A stretch of 64,000 bases of DNA from CADCWK01 sp035944555 (GTDB lineage: Bacteria; Chloroflexota; Chloroflexia; Thermomicrobiales; UBA6265), in the NCBI GenBank assembly GCA_035944555.1, contig DASZAY010000026.1, positions 248,001 through 312,000 on the forward strand, given 5' to 3'. A model generated the notes under the pieces. That model was not told the DNA's origin, ran no database searches, and saw nothing but the letters and a program-made list of their open reading frames with translations. The position numbers were made by a program, and so were the translations under genes. This document shows positions 7,439-15,564 of the stretch, piece by piece. The number at the start of each line of letters is the position of its first letter. The first letter of the stretch is position 1.

Positions 7439-8806
7439 ATGCTCAACCGTCGCCATCTCGCGATCCCCGTTACCGCCGCGATGCTGTCCGCCGTCGTGGC
7501 CCTGCCCGCGATCGTCCCCGCCCAGGACACGCCGGTTGAGCGCTCCGTGGGCACGCTCAGCCTGATCGGCGAGCAGCAGCTCGCCAACGACCTGCTCGTC
7601 GACGACACCCTCGTCGGTGGGCTGTCCGGGCTGGACTACGACCCGGAGACGGACAGCTGGATCGTCCTGAGCGACGATCGCTCCGACGAGGCCCCGGCCC
7701 GGTTCTACGACGCCACCCTGACCTACGACGGCACGTCCTTCGAGAGCGTCGAGCTGACCTCTGCTGTGACGCTGCTGCAGGAGGACGGCTCCCCGTTCCC
7801 GAACAGCGAGGCAGGCGGCAACGTGCCGGACCCGGAGTCGATCCGGTTCGACCCGGAGTCGGGCAACTACTTCTGGACCAGCGAGGGTTCGCAGGAACTC
7901 GGGATCGATCCGGGCGTCTACATCACCGCTCCGGATGGCACCTTCGTCGCCCAGCAGCCGATCGACGACATCTTCGCGGCCAACACGGCCGGTGAGACGG
8001 GCATCCGCGACAACGGCTCCTTCGAGGGGATGACCTTCTCGGCGGACGGCCAGTCCTACTTCGTCTCGACCGAGGCGCCGCTGTTCCAGGACGGGCCCGC
8101 CCCGGACGGCACGGCCGGTGGGGTCCACCGGATCACCGAGTACGACCGGGACGGCAACGTCCTCGCCCAGTACGCCTACGAGAGCGACGCGGTCCCCAAC
8201 GTCCCGGCGGACGCGCTGTTCAGCACCAACGGGATCACGGAGATCCTGGCGGTGAGTGATACGACGATGCTGCTGCTGGAGCGCGGCACGGTCCAGCAGG
8301 CCGACGAGACGTACGTGAACAACGTCCGCCTCTACCTCGTCGACCTGTCCGGCGCGACCGATATCAGCGGGATCGACGCGCTGGTCAATGCCGACTACAC
8401 CCCGGCAGCCAAGACGCTGGTCGAGGAGTTCGATGGCAGCAACTTCACCGTCGACAACCTCGAGACCCTGGCGTGGGGCCCGGAGCTGGAGAGCGGCAAC
8501 CCGTCGCTGGTGATCGGCTCGGACAACAACTTCAACGACAGCCAGGTCACCCAGTTCCTCGTCTTCGAGGTCCTGCCGGAGGGCACCGGCGCCACGCCGG
8601 GGACGACCCCGGCCGGCACGCCGGTCAGCGCCACGCCGGAGGTTGAGATCGGTACGGGTCAGGATCAGGACATCGACCAGGTGACCCCGGAGGCGACGCC
8701 GGAGCTGGACGCCACGCCGACCACCGGAACCCCCGAAGTCGAGGTTGGCACCGGCCAGGACCAGGACATCGACCAGGTCACTCCGGAGGCTTCCCCGTCG
8801 GTCTAG
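7439..8806 (+). CDS. Exported phytase-like esterase (esterase-like activity of phytase family)
   Basis: A 455-residue exported protein with a signal peptide ending near VPAQD. It has a beta-propeller-like body with GLSGLDYDPETDSWIVLSDD, PDPESIRFDPESGNYFW and GSFEGMTFSADGQSYFVSTE, the hallmark strands of the phytase-like esterase family (acidic residues, probably metal binding). After about residue 385 a Thr/Pro-rich tail carries two near-identical units (VGTGQDQDIDQVTPEA and one with an Ile replacing the first Val). The tail probably acts as a cell-wall spacer. No lipobox or sorting motif is seen. The gene is monocistronic and followed by a very long hairpin. Confidence 0.82.
   Translation: MLNRRHLAIPVTAAMLSAVVALPAIVPAQDTPVERSVGTLSLIGEQQLANDLLVDDTLVGGLSGLDYDPETDSWIVLSDDRSDEAPARFYDATLTYDGTSFESVELTSAVTLLQEDGSPFPNSEAGGNVPDPESIRFDPESGNYFWTSEGSQELGIDPGVYITAPDGTFVAQQPIDDIFAANTAGETGIRDNGSFEGMTFSADGQSYFVSTEAPLFQDGPAPDGTAGGVHRITEYDRDGNVLAQYAYESDAVPNVPADALFSTNGITEILAVSDTTMLLLERGTVQQADETYVNNVRLYLVDLSGATDISGIDALVNADYTPAAKTLVEEFDGSNFTVDNLETLAWGPELESGNPSLVIGSDNNFNDSQVTQFLVFEVLPEGTGATPGTTPAGTPVSATPEVEIGTGQDQDIDQVTPEATPELDATPTTGTPEVEVGTGQDQDIDQVTPEASPSV
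8636..8795 (+). repeat. Two tandem coding repeats, TPEVE-GTGQDQDIDQVTPEA
   Basis: The C-terminal tail of the exported phytase-like protein has two copies of a unit of about 21-22 codons, starting near 8636 and 8731, separated by a Thr/Pro linker. The copies differ at a few third-codon positions and one residue, so the duplication is not brand new. Confidence 0.75.
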
Positions 8807-8824
8807 TGACGACCCGGGACACCC

Positions 8825-8887
8825 CCCGGTAGACGAGGAAGGCGGCCGGCCCTGCTTGAGGGCCGGCCGCCTTCCTCGTCTACCGGG
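8825..8887. terminator. Very long (29-bp) perfect hairpin between convergent genes
   Basis: The left arm (8825-8853, CCCGGTAGACGAGGAAGG...) and right arm (8859-8887) are exact complements around a GCTTG loop. It lies 18 bases after the phytase-like gene and upstream of the 3' end of the convergent aminotransferase, so a bidirectional terminator is likely. A 29-bp uninterrupted stem is much longer than needed for termination. Confidence 0.75.
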
Positions 8888-9013
8888 TTCTGACGCCTGC
8901 ATATCGCGCGGACACAGATCCTGTCCGCCGCGCCGGACAGGCGTCTCTACTGGAAGGATGCGATCGAGTGGCGGGATGCGAGCGGGACGACGGCACCTCG
9001 CGCCCGGCCAACC

Positions 9014-10213
9014 CTACGCCAGCACGTCGTTCATCGCGCTCAGGAACAGGTCGGCTTCCTCGCGACCCCAGATCAGCGGTGGCAGGACGCGAAACGTCAG
9101 CGGACCGGCCGGCAGGACGAGCACGCCGCGCTCCTGCAACCCCTTCAGCGTCGGGGTGACGCGGGCCTTGAGCTCCACACCGATCATGAACCCACGCCCA
9201 CGGACATCGCGGATCTTCGGCGAGCCGAGCCCTCGCAGGCCCTCGATCAGGTACGTGCCCGTCTCGGTCGCATTGGCGTGGAGGCTCAACTCCTCGAACC
9301 GCGCCAGCGTCGCCAGTGCGGCGCGCGCGGCCAGCGGGTTGCCACCGAAGGTCGAACCATGGGCACCGCCCGGGATCTTCTCGCTGATCGCCTCGGTGAC
9401 CAGCGTCAGCCCGATCGGGAAGCCGTTGGCCAGCGCCTTGGCGGTGACGATGATGTCCGGCACCACACCGGCATGACTACTGGCCCACCAGGTTCCCGTC
9501 CGGAAGCCGCTCTGGATCTCGTCCAGGATCAGCAGCACCCCGCGCTCGTCGCAGAGGCGGCGGACGGCGCGCAGGTAGTCGTCGTCGGCCGGGTAGATGC
9601 CTGCCTCCCCCTGGACTGGCTCGAGGATCACCGCCGCGGTGTCGTCGGTGATGGCCGCGGCCAGCGCCTCGACGTCATCGAAGGTGACGTGGGTGGCCGG
9701 GATCGGCAGCGGCTCGAACGGGGCGCGGTACTTCGGGTCGGCCGTGGCGGACAGTGCGCCGAGCGTCCGTCCGTGATACCCCTTCTTCGCGGCGACGACG
9801 CTGTGCCGGCCGGTCGCGGCGATGGCGAACTTCAGCGCCGCCTCGACCGCTTCCGCGCCGGAGTTGCTCAGGAAGGTCCGGGTCAGCCCGGGGGGGGCGA
9901 TCCGCTGGATGGCGACCAGCAACTCGGCCCGGACATCATTGCCGAAGCTCTGATGGCAGGTCGTCAGCGTCGTGAGCTGGTCGGTCAGCGCGGCGGCGAA
10001 CGCCCGATCGGCATGGCCGAGGATCGCGACGCCGTAGTTGCTCATCGCATCCAGGTACCGCTTGCCCGTGTCGTCGTAGAGGTAGGCACCCTCCCCACGG
10101 ACAATCGTCAGCCCGCGCTGGGCGTAGAGCGGGATCTGATGGTCCCGCTCGGCGGTGCTGTTCCCGCCGGGATTGGCGGCGGGCGTGAGATCGGTATCGG
10201 CGGTCGTGGTCAT
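9014..10213 (-). CDS. Class III aminotransferase (acetylornithine/LysW-aminoadipate semialdehyde type)
   Basis: A PLP enzyme of the ArgD/LysJ group. Visible features are NSGAEAVEAALKFAIAATG (PLP phosphate region), HGRTLGALSAT, VILEPVQGEAGIYP, LLILDEIQSGFRTG with the PLP-ring aspartate, TAKALANGFPIG with the Schiff-base lysine, and GSTFGGNPLAARAAL. This is about 400 residues from the ATG at 10213 (MTTTADTD). The frame is open 25 codons further upstream, but the motif-bearing region starts later. It would act in arginine or lysine synthesis. No neighbour fixes which, though argH is 5 kb away. It ends toward the 29-bp hairpin. Confidence 0.88.
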   Translation of the reverse strand: MTTTADTDLTPAANPGGNSTAERDHQIPLYAQRGLTIVRGEGAYLYDDTGKRYLDAMSNYGVAILGHADRAFAAALTDQLTTLTTCHQSFGNDVRAELLVAIQRIAPPGLTRTFLSNSGAEAVEAALKFAIAATGRHSVVAAKKGYHGRTLGALSATADPKYRAPFEPLPIPATHVTFDDVEALAAAITDDTAAVILEPVQGEAGIYPADDDYLRAVRRLCDERGVLLILDEIQSGFRTGTWWASSHAGVVPDIIVTAKALANGFPIGLTLVTEAISEKIPGGAHGSTFGGNPLAARAALATLARFEELSLHANATETGTYLIEGLRGLGSPKIRDVRGRGFMIGVELKARVTPTLKGLQERGVLVLPAGPLTFRVLPPLIWGREEADLFLSAMNDVLA

Positions 10214-10607
10214 CGGGCTGGGCTCCGGGTGTCGGCCAGTGGCGAGCCGGTATGCCCGTCTCATGGGAGGAATCCCGCGACGGGGCACCGGAAACGGATG
10301 TCAGGTCCCAAATGTAGACCACTCTCCCGGCATCCGGGCTGAACAACGGTCGATGGACCGACGTCGAACCGGTGTCCACGTGGTCGAGCCTTCCGCTCAG
10401 CCCGATTACGCCGTCCCTACGATCTCTCGCGCAGAATTTAGGTTTGACTGCCGACGGCACGGCCCTTGTGTACATGGACCGTGAACGCATCGGACCTGAT
10501 GGTTCCCCCGATACCCGGGCAGACACGAGCCATAGACCTCCGGACGATGCTCTCAACCGGCGACCTGCCGGGCAGGTCGCCGTCACACCAGAGACAGGAG
10601 TCATCCC
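10214..10607. other. Divergent intergenic region, aminotransferase / superoxide dismutase
   Basis: About 390 bases hold no convincing gene. A possible plus-strand promoter for the superoxide dismutase is TTGACT at 10444-10449 with TGTGTA 17 bases later (10467-10472), a poor -10. The rest must contain the promoter of the leftward aminotransferase, which I could not define. Confidence 0.4.
10559..10581 (+). promoter_or_regulatory. Leader hairpin ahead of superoxide dismutase
   Basis: GGCGACCTGC, loop CGG and GCAGGTCGCC form a perfect 10-bp stem that ends 26 bases before the start codon, just upstream of the AGGAG ribosome site. If the promoter is upstream, it lies in the mRNA leader and could stabilise the message or act as an operator. 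Confidence 0.45.
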
Positions 10608-11468
10608 ATGACAGATACCACTCGCATCACCCGACGCAACGCCATCCAGTTCGGCGCGGCCGGTGCCGGCGCGGCGGCCCTCGCGCTCGGTGCCAACCGG
10701 TTCGGGGCCAGTGCCCAGGACGGCACGCCGGCCGCTGACGGCACGCCGGTGACCGAAGGCGGTACCGACGCCAGCCTCCAGACCTACCCGTTCGAGCTTC
10801 CCGAGCTTCCGTATGCGCTCGACGCGCTGGAGCCAGTGACCTCAGCGACGACGCAGGAGCTTCACCACGACGGGCTCCACGCCAACTACGTCACCGGGTT
10901 GAATGCCCAGCTCGAGGATGTCCCCGACGCCCAGGGCCTGACGCTCGAGGACCTGATCCTGAACCTGGATGTCGTCCCGGAGGACGAGTTCGAGGCCAGC
11001 AATGGGGTCGTCAAGCCGCGCCGGGCGCTCGTCCGGACCAACGCCGGCGGGCACTACAACCACAGCCTCTGGTGGGACTGGCTTTCCCCGGACGGTGGCG
11101 GCGAGCCAGGCGGCGCGCTCTCCGAGGCGATCACTACCGCGTTCGGCGATTTCGCGACGTTCCAGCAGGCCATGAAGCTCGGCGCATTGGGCAACACCGG
11201 CTCGGGCTGGACCTGGCTGGTCTCGGACACCGCCGGCGCCCTGTCGCTGGTCGTGACGCCCGACCAGGACAACCCACTGATCACCGGCGAGGGGTACCCC
11301 GTCTTCGGGATCGACAACTGGGAGCACTCGTACCTGCTCGACTACACGACGGCTTCTGGCCGCGGCGAGTGGATCGACGCGCTCTGGGACGTCGTGAACT
11401 GGGAATCCGTCTCCGGCCGCTACGACGCCTACCTCGGGATCAGCAGAACGGCTCGCCCGCCGCGCTAA
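10608..11468 (+). CDS. Exported (Tat) Fe/Mn superoxide dismutase
   Basis: It disproportionates superoxide. The 286-residue product starts with a twin-arginine leader (TRRNAIQFGAAGAGAAALAL) and a Thr/Pro linker (about residues 36-52), so it is exported folded. The dismutase body then has all four metal ligands in context: His in LHHDGLHANYV, His in GGHYNHSLWWDWLSP, and Asp and His in FGIDNWEHSYLLDY. Fe versus Mn cannot be decided by eye. The usual bacterial enzyme is cytoplasmic and about 200 residues; the extra length is leader, linker and a short tail. There is no lipobox cysteine. A strong AGGAG precedes the ATG and a terminator follows 22 bases after the stop. Confidence 0.92.
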   Translation: MTDTTRITRRNAIQFGAAGAGAAALALGANRFGASAQDGTPAADGTPVTEGGTDASLQTYPFELPELPYALDALEPVTSATTQELHHDGLHANYVTGLNAQLEDVPDAQGLTLEDLILNLDVVPEDEFEASNGVVKPRRALVRTNAGGHYNHSLWWDWLSPDGGGEPGGALSEAITTAFGDFATFQQAMKLGALGNTGSGWTWLVSDTAGALSLVVTPDQDNPLITGEGYPVFGIDNWEHSYLLDYTTASGRGEWIDALWDVVNWESVSGRYDAYLGISRTARPPR

Positions 11469-11490
11469 CACCCGGCACAACGGTCAGACA

Positions 11491-11520
11491 GGGGGCGGTG
11501 CCGGGATCGGCACCGCCCCC
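11491..11520. terminator. Perfect 13-bp hairpin after superoxide dismutase
   Basis: GGGGGCGGTGCCG and its exact complement flank a GGAT loop. It lies between the dismutase and the convergent LysR remnant and may serve both. Confidence 0.75.
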
Positions 11521-11528
11521 TCGTGCGC

Positions 11529-12334
11529 CTACTCCCCCGCACCGGTCAGCATGGCCAGCAGCCGCTCACCGGCCGAGCCGAGGTAGCCGTCCCGGCGCCG
11601 AATGGTGACGATCGGGGCGCTGATCGCCAACGCCGGGACGTCGAGGGCCTCGAGGCTGCCGATGCGGCGCTCCTCGATGATCGCGCTCAAGGGAAGAAGC
11701 GCCAGCCCGAAGCCTGCCTCAACCAGTCGCTTCTGAGCCGTCAGGCTGTCGATGACGATCGTCTCACCCGGTTCGACTCCGATCCGGGCCAGCTCCCGTT
11801 GCCACTGCACGGCGAACGCCTCACCGGATGCGCCCGACCCCACCGGGTACGTCACCCACGCCCGACCCTCGAGCAGAGACTGGTCGATCGGCCCACACCT
11901 CCCGCCAGATCCGTCCCCGGCGCCGTGACGACGACGAGGGGCTCGTCTCCGATCACTCGGGATACCAGGCCCGCCGACGGGTCCGGGAAGTAGCGCAAGC
12001 CGATATCGGCCGCTCCCTGACGAACCAACTCACTGACCTCGTCACTCCGGGCGGTCCGGAGCCGAAGGGTCGCCTCCGGATACCGCTCACGGAAGTCCCG
12101 GAGCCGGGCCGGAAGCGTCGTGCTGGCCAGCGTCCCGACCAGCGTGATCACCACCTGTCCCGACACTCTTCCATCGAGATCCGCGACCGCCCGGCGGCCA
12201 TCAGCGATCGTGGCGATCAGCCGCTCGGCGTGGGGCAGCAGGGCCATACCCGCCGCGGTCAGCCGCGCCCCGTGCGGCCCTGACGGCGCCCGGCCTCCGG
12301 ACCCGCCCGGTGGATGAGCCCGTTCCCGCAGCAT
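11529..12334 (-). pseudogene. LysR-family regulator remnant (no DNA-binding domain, frameshifted)
   Basis: Two overlapping frames together spell the effector domain. The first reads ARLTAAGMALLPHAERLIAT then GQVVITLVGTLASTTLPARL and VSELVRQGAADIGLRYF. The second continues SLLEGRAWVTYPVGSGASGE, LTAQKRLVEAGFGLALLPLS, to a stop at 11529. The join near 11890 needs one added base. The N-terminal winged-helix DNA-binding domain (about 50 residues) has no counterpart upstream; another apparent missing base near 12262 precedes a short LIHRAG stretch. The 5' end runs straight into the divergent P450 remnant. This cannot make a functional regulator as read. Confidence 0.75.
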
Positions 12335-13373
12335 TGGTGGGAAGTCAAACGGGTGACGTGTTCAGCCGGCTAGTCCGGATGACGGACGACCCGGCCAGCC
12401 GGGCGATCCACCACGCGATCCAGGCGTCGCTGGCATCGATCCCCGCCGGAAGGCTCCAGACGGTCCTCAACGGGCCATCCCGGCCATGGTCGACGACGAG
12501 CGCCGCCGGGGCGGGACGGACTGGCCCGTCCGTGCCCTGTTCCGGATCCCGGTAGCCGTCACCGTGGCCCTGCTCGGACTGCCCCGGTCAGCCGTTGACG
12601 AGATCACGCCCGCCGTCCGGGCGTTCGCTCGCGCCATCGCGCCCTCCCCATTCGACGGCCCGGTCGCGGACGGGGATGCGGCGGTCCGGTCGCTCACCGA
12701 TCAGCTAACCGCCGGCCTGGAGAGCGCTCAGGCTGTGGAGCGGCCGGGAGTTCTCCATGACATGGCGACGCACCCGGCGCTCGCCGATCCCGGTTCCCGC
12801 GATCACCTCATCGCCAACGCGATCGGTCTGCTGTTCCAGTCGATGGACGCAACCGCCGGGCTGATCGGAAACACGCTCGGCCAGCTCAGCCGTGACCCGG
12901 TGCTCCGCGTGTTGGCAACGCAGGATCCGGGCACGCTGGCGGGCGTCCTCCGCGAGACCCTCCGGTACGACCCCCCGGTCCACACGACCCGGCGCTACGT
13001 TGCCAGCCCGACGCGCCTCGGCGACGCGAGACTTGCGGTCGGCGATCGGGTCGTGGTCGTGCTGGCGGCCGGCAACCGCGACCCGGCGGTCTGGGACGAG
13101 CCGGAGCGCTTCGACTCCGCGCGGAACGCCGCGCCGGACCCTCTCACGTTCGGGATCGGTCCCCACCGCTGTCCGGGTGAGCGTCTGGCCTGGGAGATCA
13201 CACGTGCGGGCGTCAGGGCCGGACTGCGAGCCGGCCTGGCCGATGAGCGGTTCTGGTCACCCTGCCCACGGATCATCCCGTCCGCCAACGCCAGGATCCC
13301 GGAGATCCTCAACCGTTACGCGTCGTCCATCAGGGTCGACCCGGCCCCTGTCAGCGAGGAGCCCACACCATGA
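12310..13373 (+). pseudogene. Cytochrome P450 remnant (N-terminus lost, frameshifted)
   Basis: From about 12343 the frame reads DVFSRLVRMTDDPASRAIHH and on to AGRLQTVLN, a P450 segment that should lie well inside the protein. Near 12470 the frame changes (one base missing) to AIPAMVDDERRRGG and continues to 13373. The later part is well preserved: a modified I-helix region, the ExxR motif in LRETLRYDPPVHTTRRY, and the haem-cysteine motif FGIGPHRCPGERLA. The first roughly 60-100 residues are absent because the gene abuts the LysR remnant. Its stop overlaps the ABM gene start, so the two were one operon. As sequenced it is not translatable as a whole. Confidence 0.78.
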
Positions 13374-13714
13374 TCGCCGTCATCTTCGAACTGGAACCAC
13401 ATCCAGACCATCGCCAGTGGTACCTGGATATCGCGGCCGACCTCCGCCCGCTGCTGGACGACATCGACGGCTTCATCTCGATCGAGCGGTTCGAGAGCCT
13501 GTCACGACCTGACCGGTTGCTGTCGCTGTCGTTCTGGCGTGATGAGGAATCGGTCGTTGCGTGGCGCCAACTGGAAGCGCACCGGTCCGCGCAGGCAACC
13601 GGTCGCGCAGACATCTTCGCCGACTACCGGCTCCGGGTAGCCGGTGTGATCCGGGATTACGGCATCCTGGAGTGCGATGAGGCGCCCCCGGACAGTCGCG
13701 CCATCCATGGGTAA
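13370..13714 (+). CDS. Antibiotic biosynthesis monooxygenase (ABM)-domain protein
   Basis: A 114-residue dimeric alpha/beta barrel-type protein starting MIAVIFELEPHPDHRQWYLD, with DIDGFISIERFESLSRPDRL and LSLSFWRDEESVVAWRQLEA, a classic ABM sequence. Members oxidise aromatic or haem-like compounds without a cofactor or act as small-molecule binding proteins. It overlaps the P450 remnant by ATGA with AGGAG inside the P450 end. It is intact although its operon partner is not. Confidence 0.88.
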   Translation: MIAVIFELEPHPDHRQWYLDIAADLRPLLDDIDGFISIERFESLSRPDRLLSLSFWRDEESVVAWRQLEAHRSAQATGRADIFADYRLRVAGVIRDYGILECDEAPPDSRAIHG

Positions 13715-13770
13715 TCCGACCGTATCATTCCGGGCCTGACTGACTGGAGTTCGCAGAACGGAGCAGGCCC

Positions 13771-14301
13771 ATGTCTTCCAGCGCGACTATCCGCCGACTG
13801 GATCACCCGACCGACGCCGAGCGCGACACCCTGGCCGATCTCCTCGTTGCCACGGTCGCCGATGGGGCATCGGTCGGGTTCCTGCCACCGCTTTCCATCG
13901 CGGAGGCACGCGCGTACTGGTCGGACATCCCGGATGCGCAGACCATCCTGCTGGTGCTGGAACAGGACGGACGGATCGTCGGGACGGTGCAGGCACAGCT
14001 GGCGTCACGGGCCAACGGGCACCACCGGGCCGAGATCGCCCGACTCCTGGTCCATCCCGAAGCCCGCCGGCAGGGGCATGCCCGGCGGCTGATGGACGCG
14101 ATCGAAGCGGAACTGCTCGCCGCCGGTCGCTGGCTGGTGGTGCTGGACACGCGGGAAGGCGACCCGTCAAACGGGCTTTACCAGTCGCTTGGCTACGAGC
14201 AGGCAGGTCGCATCCCGGATTTCGCGCGATCCGCGGACGGCGGCTACGACGCGACCTGCATCTACTTCAGGCGACTGTCCGGACCCGGGGATCAGCAATG
14301 A
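13771..14301 (+). CDS. GNAT-family N-acetyltransferase
   Basis: A 176-residue protein with acetyl-CoA pyrophosphate loop EARRQGHARRLMDAIEAE (the RxxGxA signature) after the beta-strand RAEIARLLVHP, and a C-terminal FxxxGY-like segment LYQSLGYEQAGRIPDFA. The substrate is unknown. The GGAGCAGGCCC ribosome site is good. It is followed by a long leader region belonging to the MarR gene. Confidence 0.88.
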   Translation: MSSSATIRRLDHPTDAERDTLADLLVATVADGASVGFLPPLSIAEARAYWSDIPDAQTILLVLEQDGRIVGTVQAQLASRANGHHRAEIARLLVHPEARRQGHARRLMDAIEAELLAAGRWLVVLDTREGDPSNGLYQSLGYEQAGRIPDFARSADGGYDATCIYFRRLSGPGDQQ

Positions 14302-14376
14302 GCGACCTGCAGGGCGAGCACGCACATCCTGGACGCAATGATTTCCGCCCTGGTCCGGTCCGTATGCACGACGCGA

Positions 14377-14405
14377 TTGTAGTTTCTGTCGTCTGAGGGT
14401 ATAAA
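14377..14405 (+). promoter_or_regulatory. Sigma70-type promoter of the MarR gene
   Basis: TTGTAG at 14377-14382, a 17-base spacer, and TATAAA at 14400-14405. The match to consensus is good in an otherwise GC-rich sequence. Transcription would start near 14412. Confidence 0.7.
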
Positions 14406-14436
14406 ATGAATCATCAACGACGCGAAGACATGTTTC

Positions 14437-14473
14437 GCCCGCCTCTCCTGACGACTGGTCAGGAAAGGCGGGC
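14437..14473. terminator. 16-bp hairpin (one mismatch) between promoter and MarR start
   Basis: GCCCGCCTCTCCTGAC and GTCAGGAAAGGCGGGC pair except for one C-A mismatch, around a GACTG loop. It lies downstream of the promoter at 14377-14405 and 26 bases upstream of the MarR start, so any transcript from that promoter carries it. It may terminate read-through from the GNAT gene or act as a leader element. Confidence 0.6.
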
Positions 14474-14499
14474 TGAAATCATTCGCTGCTGTGGAGGCA

Positions 14500-15033
14500 A
14501 TGGTGGAGGCGGAACGATCAGTTCCAACCGATATTCGGAGCGACGAAGAAGCGGGTCCCTATGGCGCCGATGACCGAGCCAAGCTGGCGCACGAGCTGCT
14601 GCTCACCCAGATGCAGCTCGATAACTGGTTGCGGCCGTGGGTCCGGCGGGAGCGCTTCGGTCTCAGCCCGTCACTGACGATGGTGCTGTACACCATCCGG
14701 GACGAGCCAACGCCAACGCTCCGGCACCTGGCTGAGCGGCTGGATGTCACGCCGACGGCGATCACCTCGATCACCGATCGGCTGGAATCATTGGGGTTCG
14801 TCCGACGCGTCCGCACTCCGGGTGATCGCCGCCGGACTCAGCTGGAGATCACTCCGGCGGGCCGGGAGATCAGCATCGAGATCGAGGCGTCATTTGTCCG
14901 GGACATTCAGGCCGCTCTTGCTGTCTGGGACAGTGGCCGGCTGGATCTCGTACATCAGGCGACCAAGACGTTGAACGGGTTCGTGTCCGACCTCAACCGC
15001 GTGACGCCAAAATCCCCGGCGACGGACGACTAG
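14500..15033 (+). CDS. MarR-family transcriptional regulator
   Basis: A winged-helix dimeric repressor of the MarR family. The ATG at 14500 is chosen because GGAGG lies six bases upstream; a GTG three codons earlier overlaps that site. The recognition helix region is LRHLAERLDVTPTAITSITD and the wing is RRVRTPGDRRRTQLEITPAG. About 177 residues, normal for the family. The long acidic N-terminus is slightly unusual. Its target is unknown; it is not divergently paired with an obvious transporter. Confidence 0.9.
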   Translation: MVEAERSVPTDIRSDEEAGPYGADDRAKLAHELLLTQMQLDNWLRPWVRRERFGLSPSLTMVLYTIRDEPTPTLRHLAERLDVTPTAITSITDRLESLGFVRRVRTPGDRRRTQLEITPAGREISIEIEASFVRDIQAALAVWDSGRLDLVHQATKTLNGFVSDLNRVTPKSPATDD

Positions 15034-15068
15034 CGCCCCTCTGAGCCATCGGCCCCACCGAACCGTGC

Positions 15069-15317
15069 CTACTGGTTGCCGTGCAGCCGCTCATAGGTCT
15101 TGCCATCCCGGGAGAGGGTCAGCGCACTGCGATTGACCGTCAGGTAGAGTGTGCCCTGCTCCACCCGGCCCAGCGCCGCCGAGGGAACCTCGAGGTCGTC
15201 CTCGGAATCCGTGATGGCGACGAGCAGATAATTGCGGTACGCCGTGCGGACCGTGCCCAGCACTTCGCCGTCGAGCGCCAGAACGCGGGTGCCGACCGGG
15301 ACTCGCCCTTCGACCAT
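15069..15317 (-). CDS. Small PRC-barrel-like protein
   Basis: An 82-residue product with VPVGTRVLALDGEVLGTVRT, then DLEVPSAALGRVEQGTLYL and a C-terminal YERLHGNQ. The beta-rich pattern (entry VLALDGEVLGTV, then VPSAAL) is that of PRC-barrel domains, which often bind RNA or proteins. GGAGA precedes ATG 15317. The frame extends much further 5' without resemblance. It lies head-to-head with argH. Confidence 0.75.
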   Translation of the reverse strand: MVEGRVPVGTRVLALDGEVLGTVRTAYRNYLLVAITDSEDDLEVPSAALGRVEQGTLYLTVNRSALTLSRDGKTYERLHGNQ

Positions 15318-15564
15318 CGGGTCTCCTCTCTGCTGGTCCGTCTTCCCGGCGCGTCGGGCGCCTCGTCTTCCGGCCTCTTCCTGGGTATAGCAAGAATCCT
15401 GCCGGGCCCGGGTGTCGGTCGCGATCCCCGGCCCAGGGAGTGTGTGGTCGGGCCCCGCTCCAGTGCCCCACTTCCACGCAGCCGGATCGGCGATACTCGC
15501 CGCGTCAAACCGCAGGGCCCGGATGGCGACTGGCGGATATGGGTGCGCACACAGGGGGCGAAGG

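Noticed and set aside
6626..8902. Long leftward open frame across lepB and the phytase-like gene
   Set aside because: Overlaps two well-supported genes in other frames; its translation repeats their shadow composition and has no family motif.
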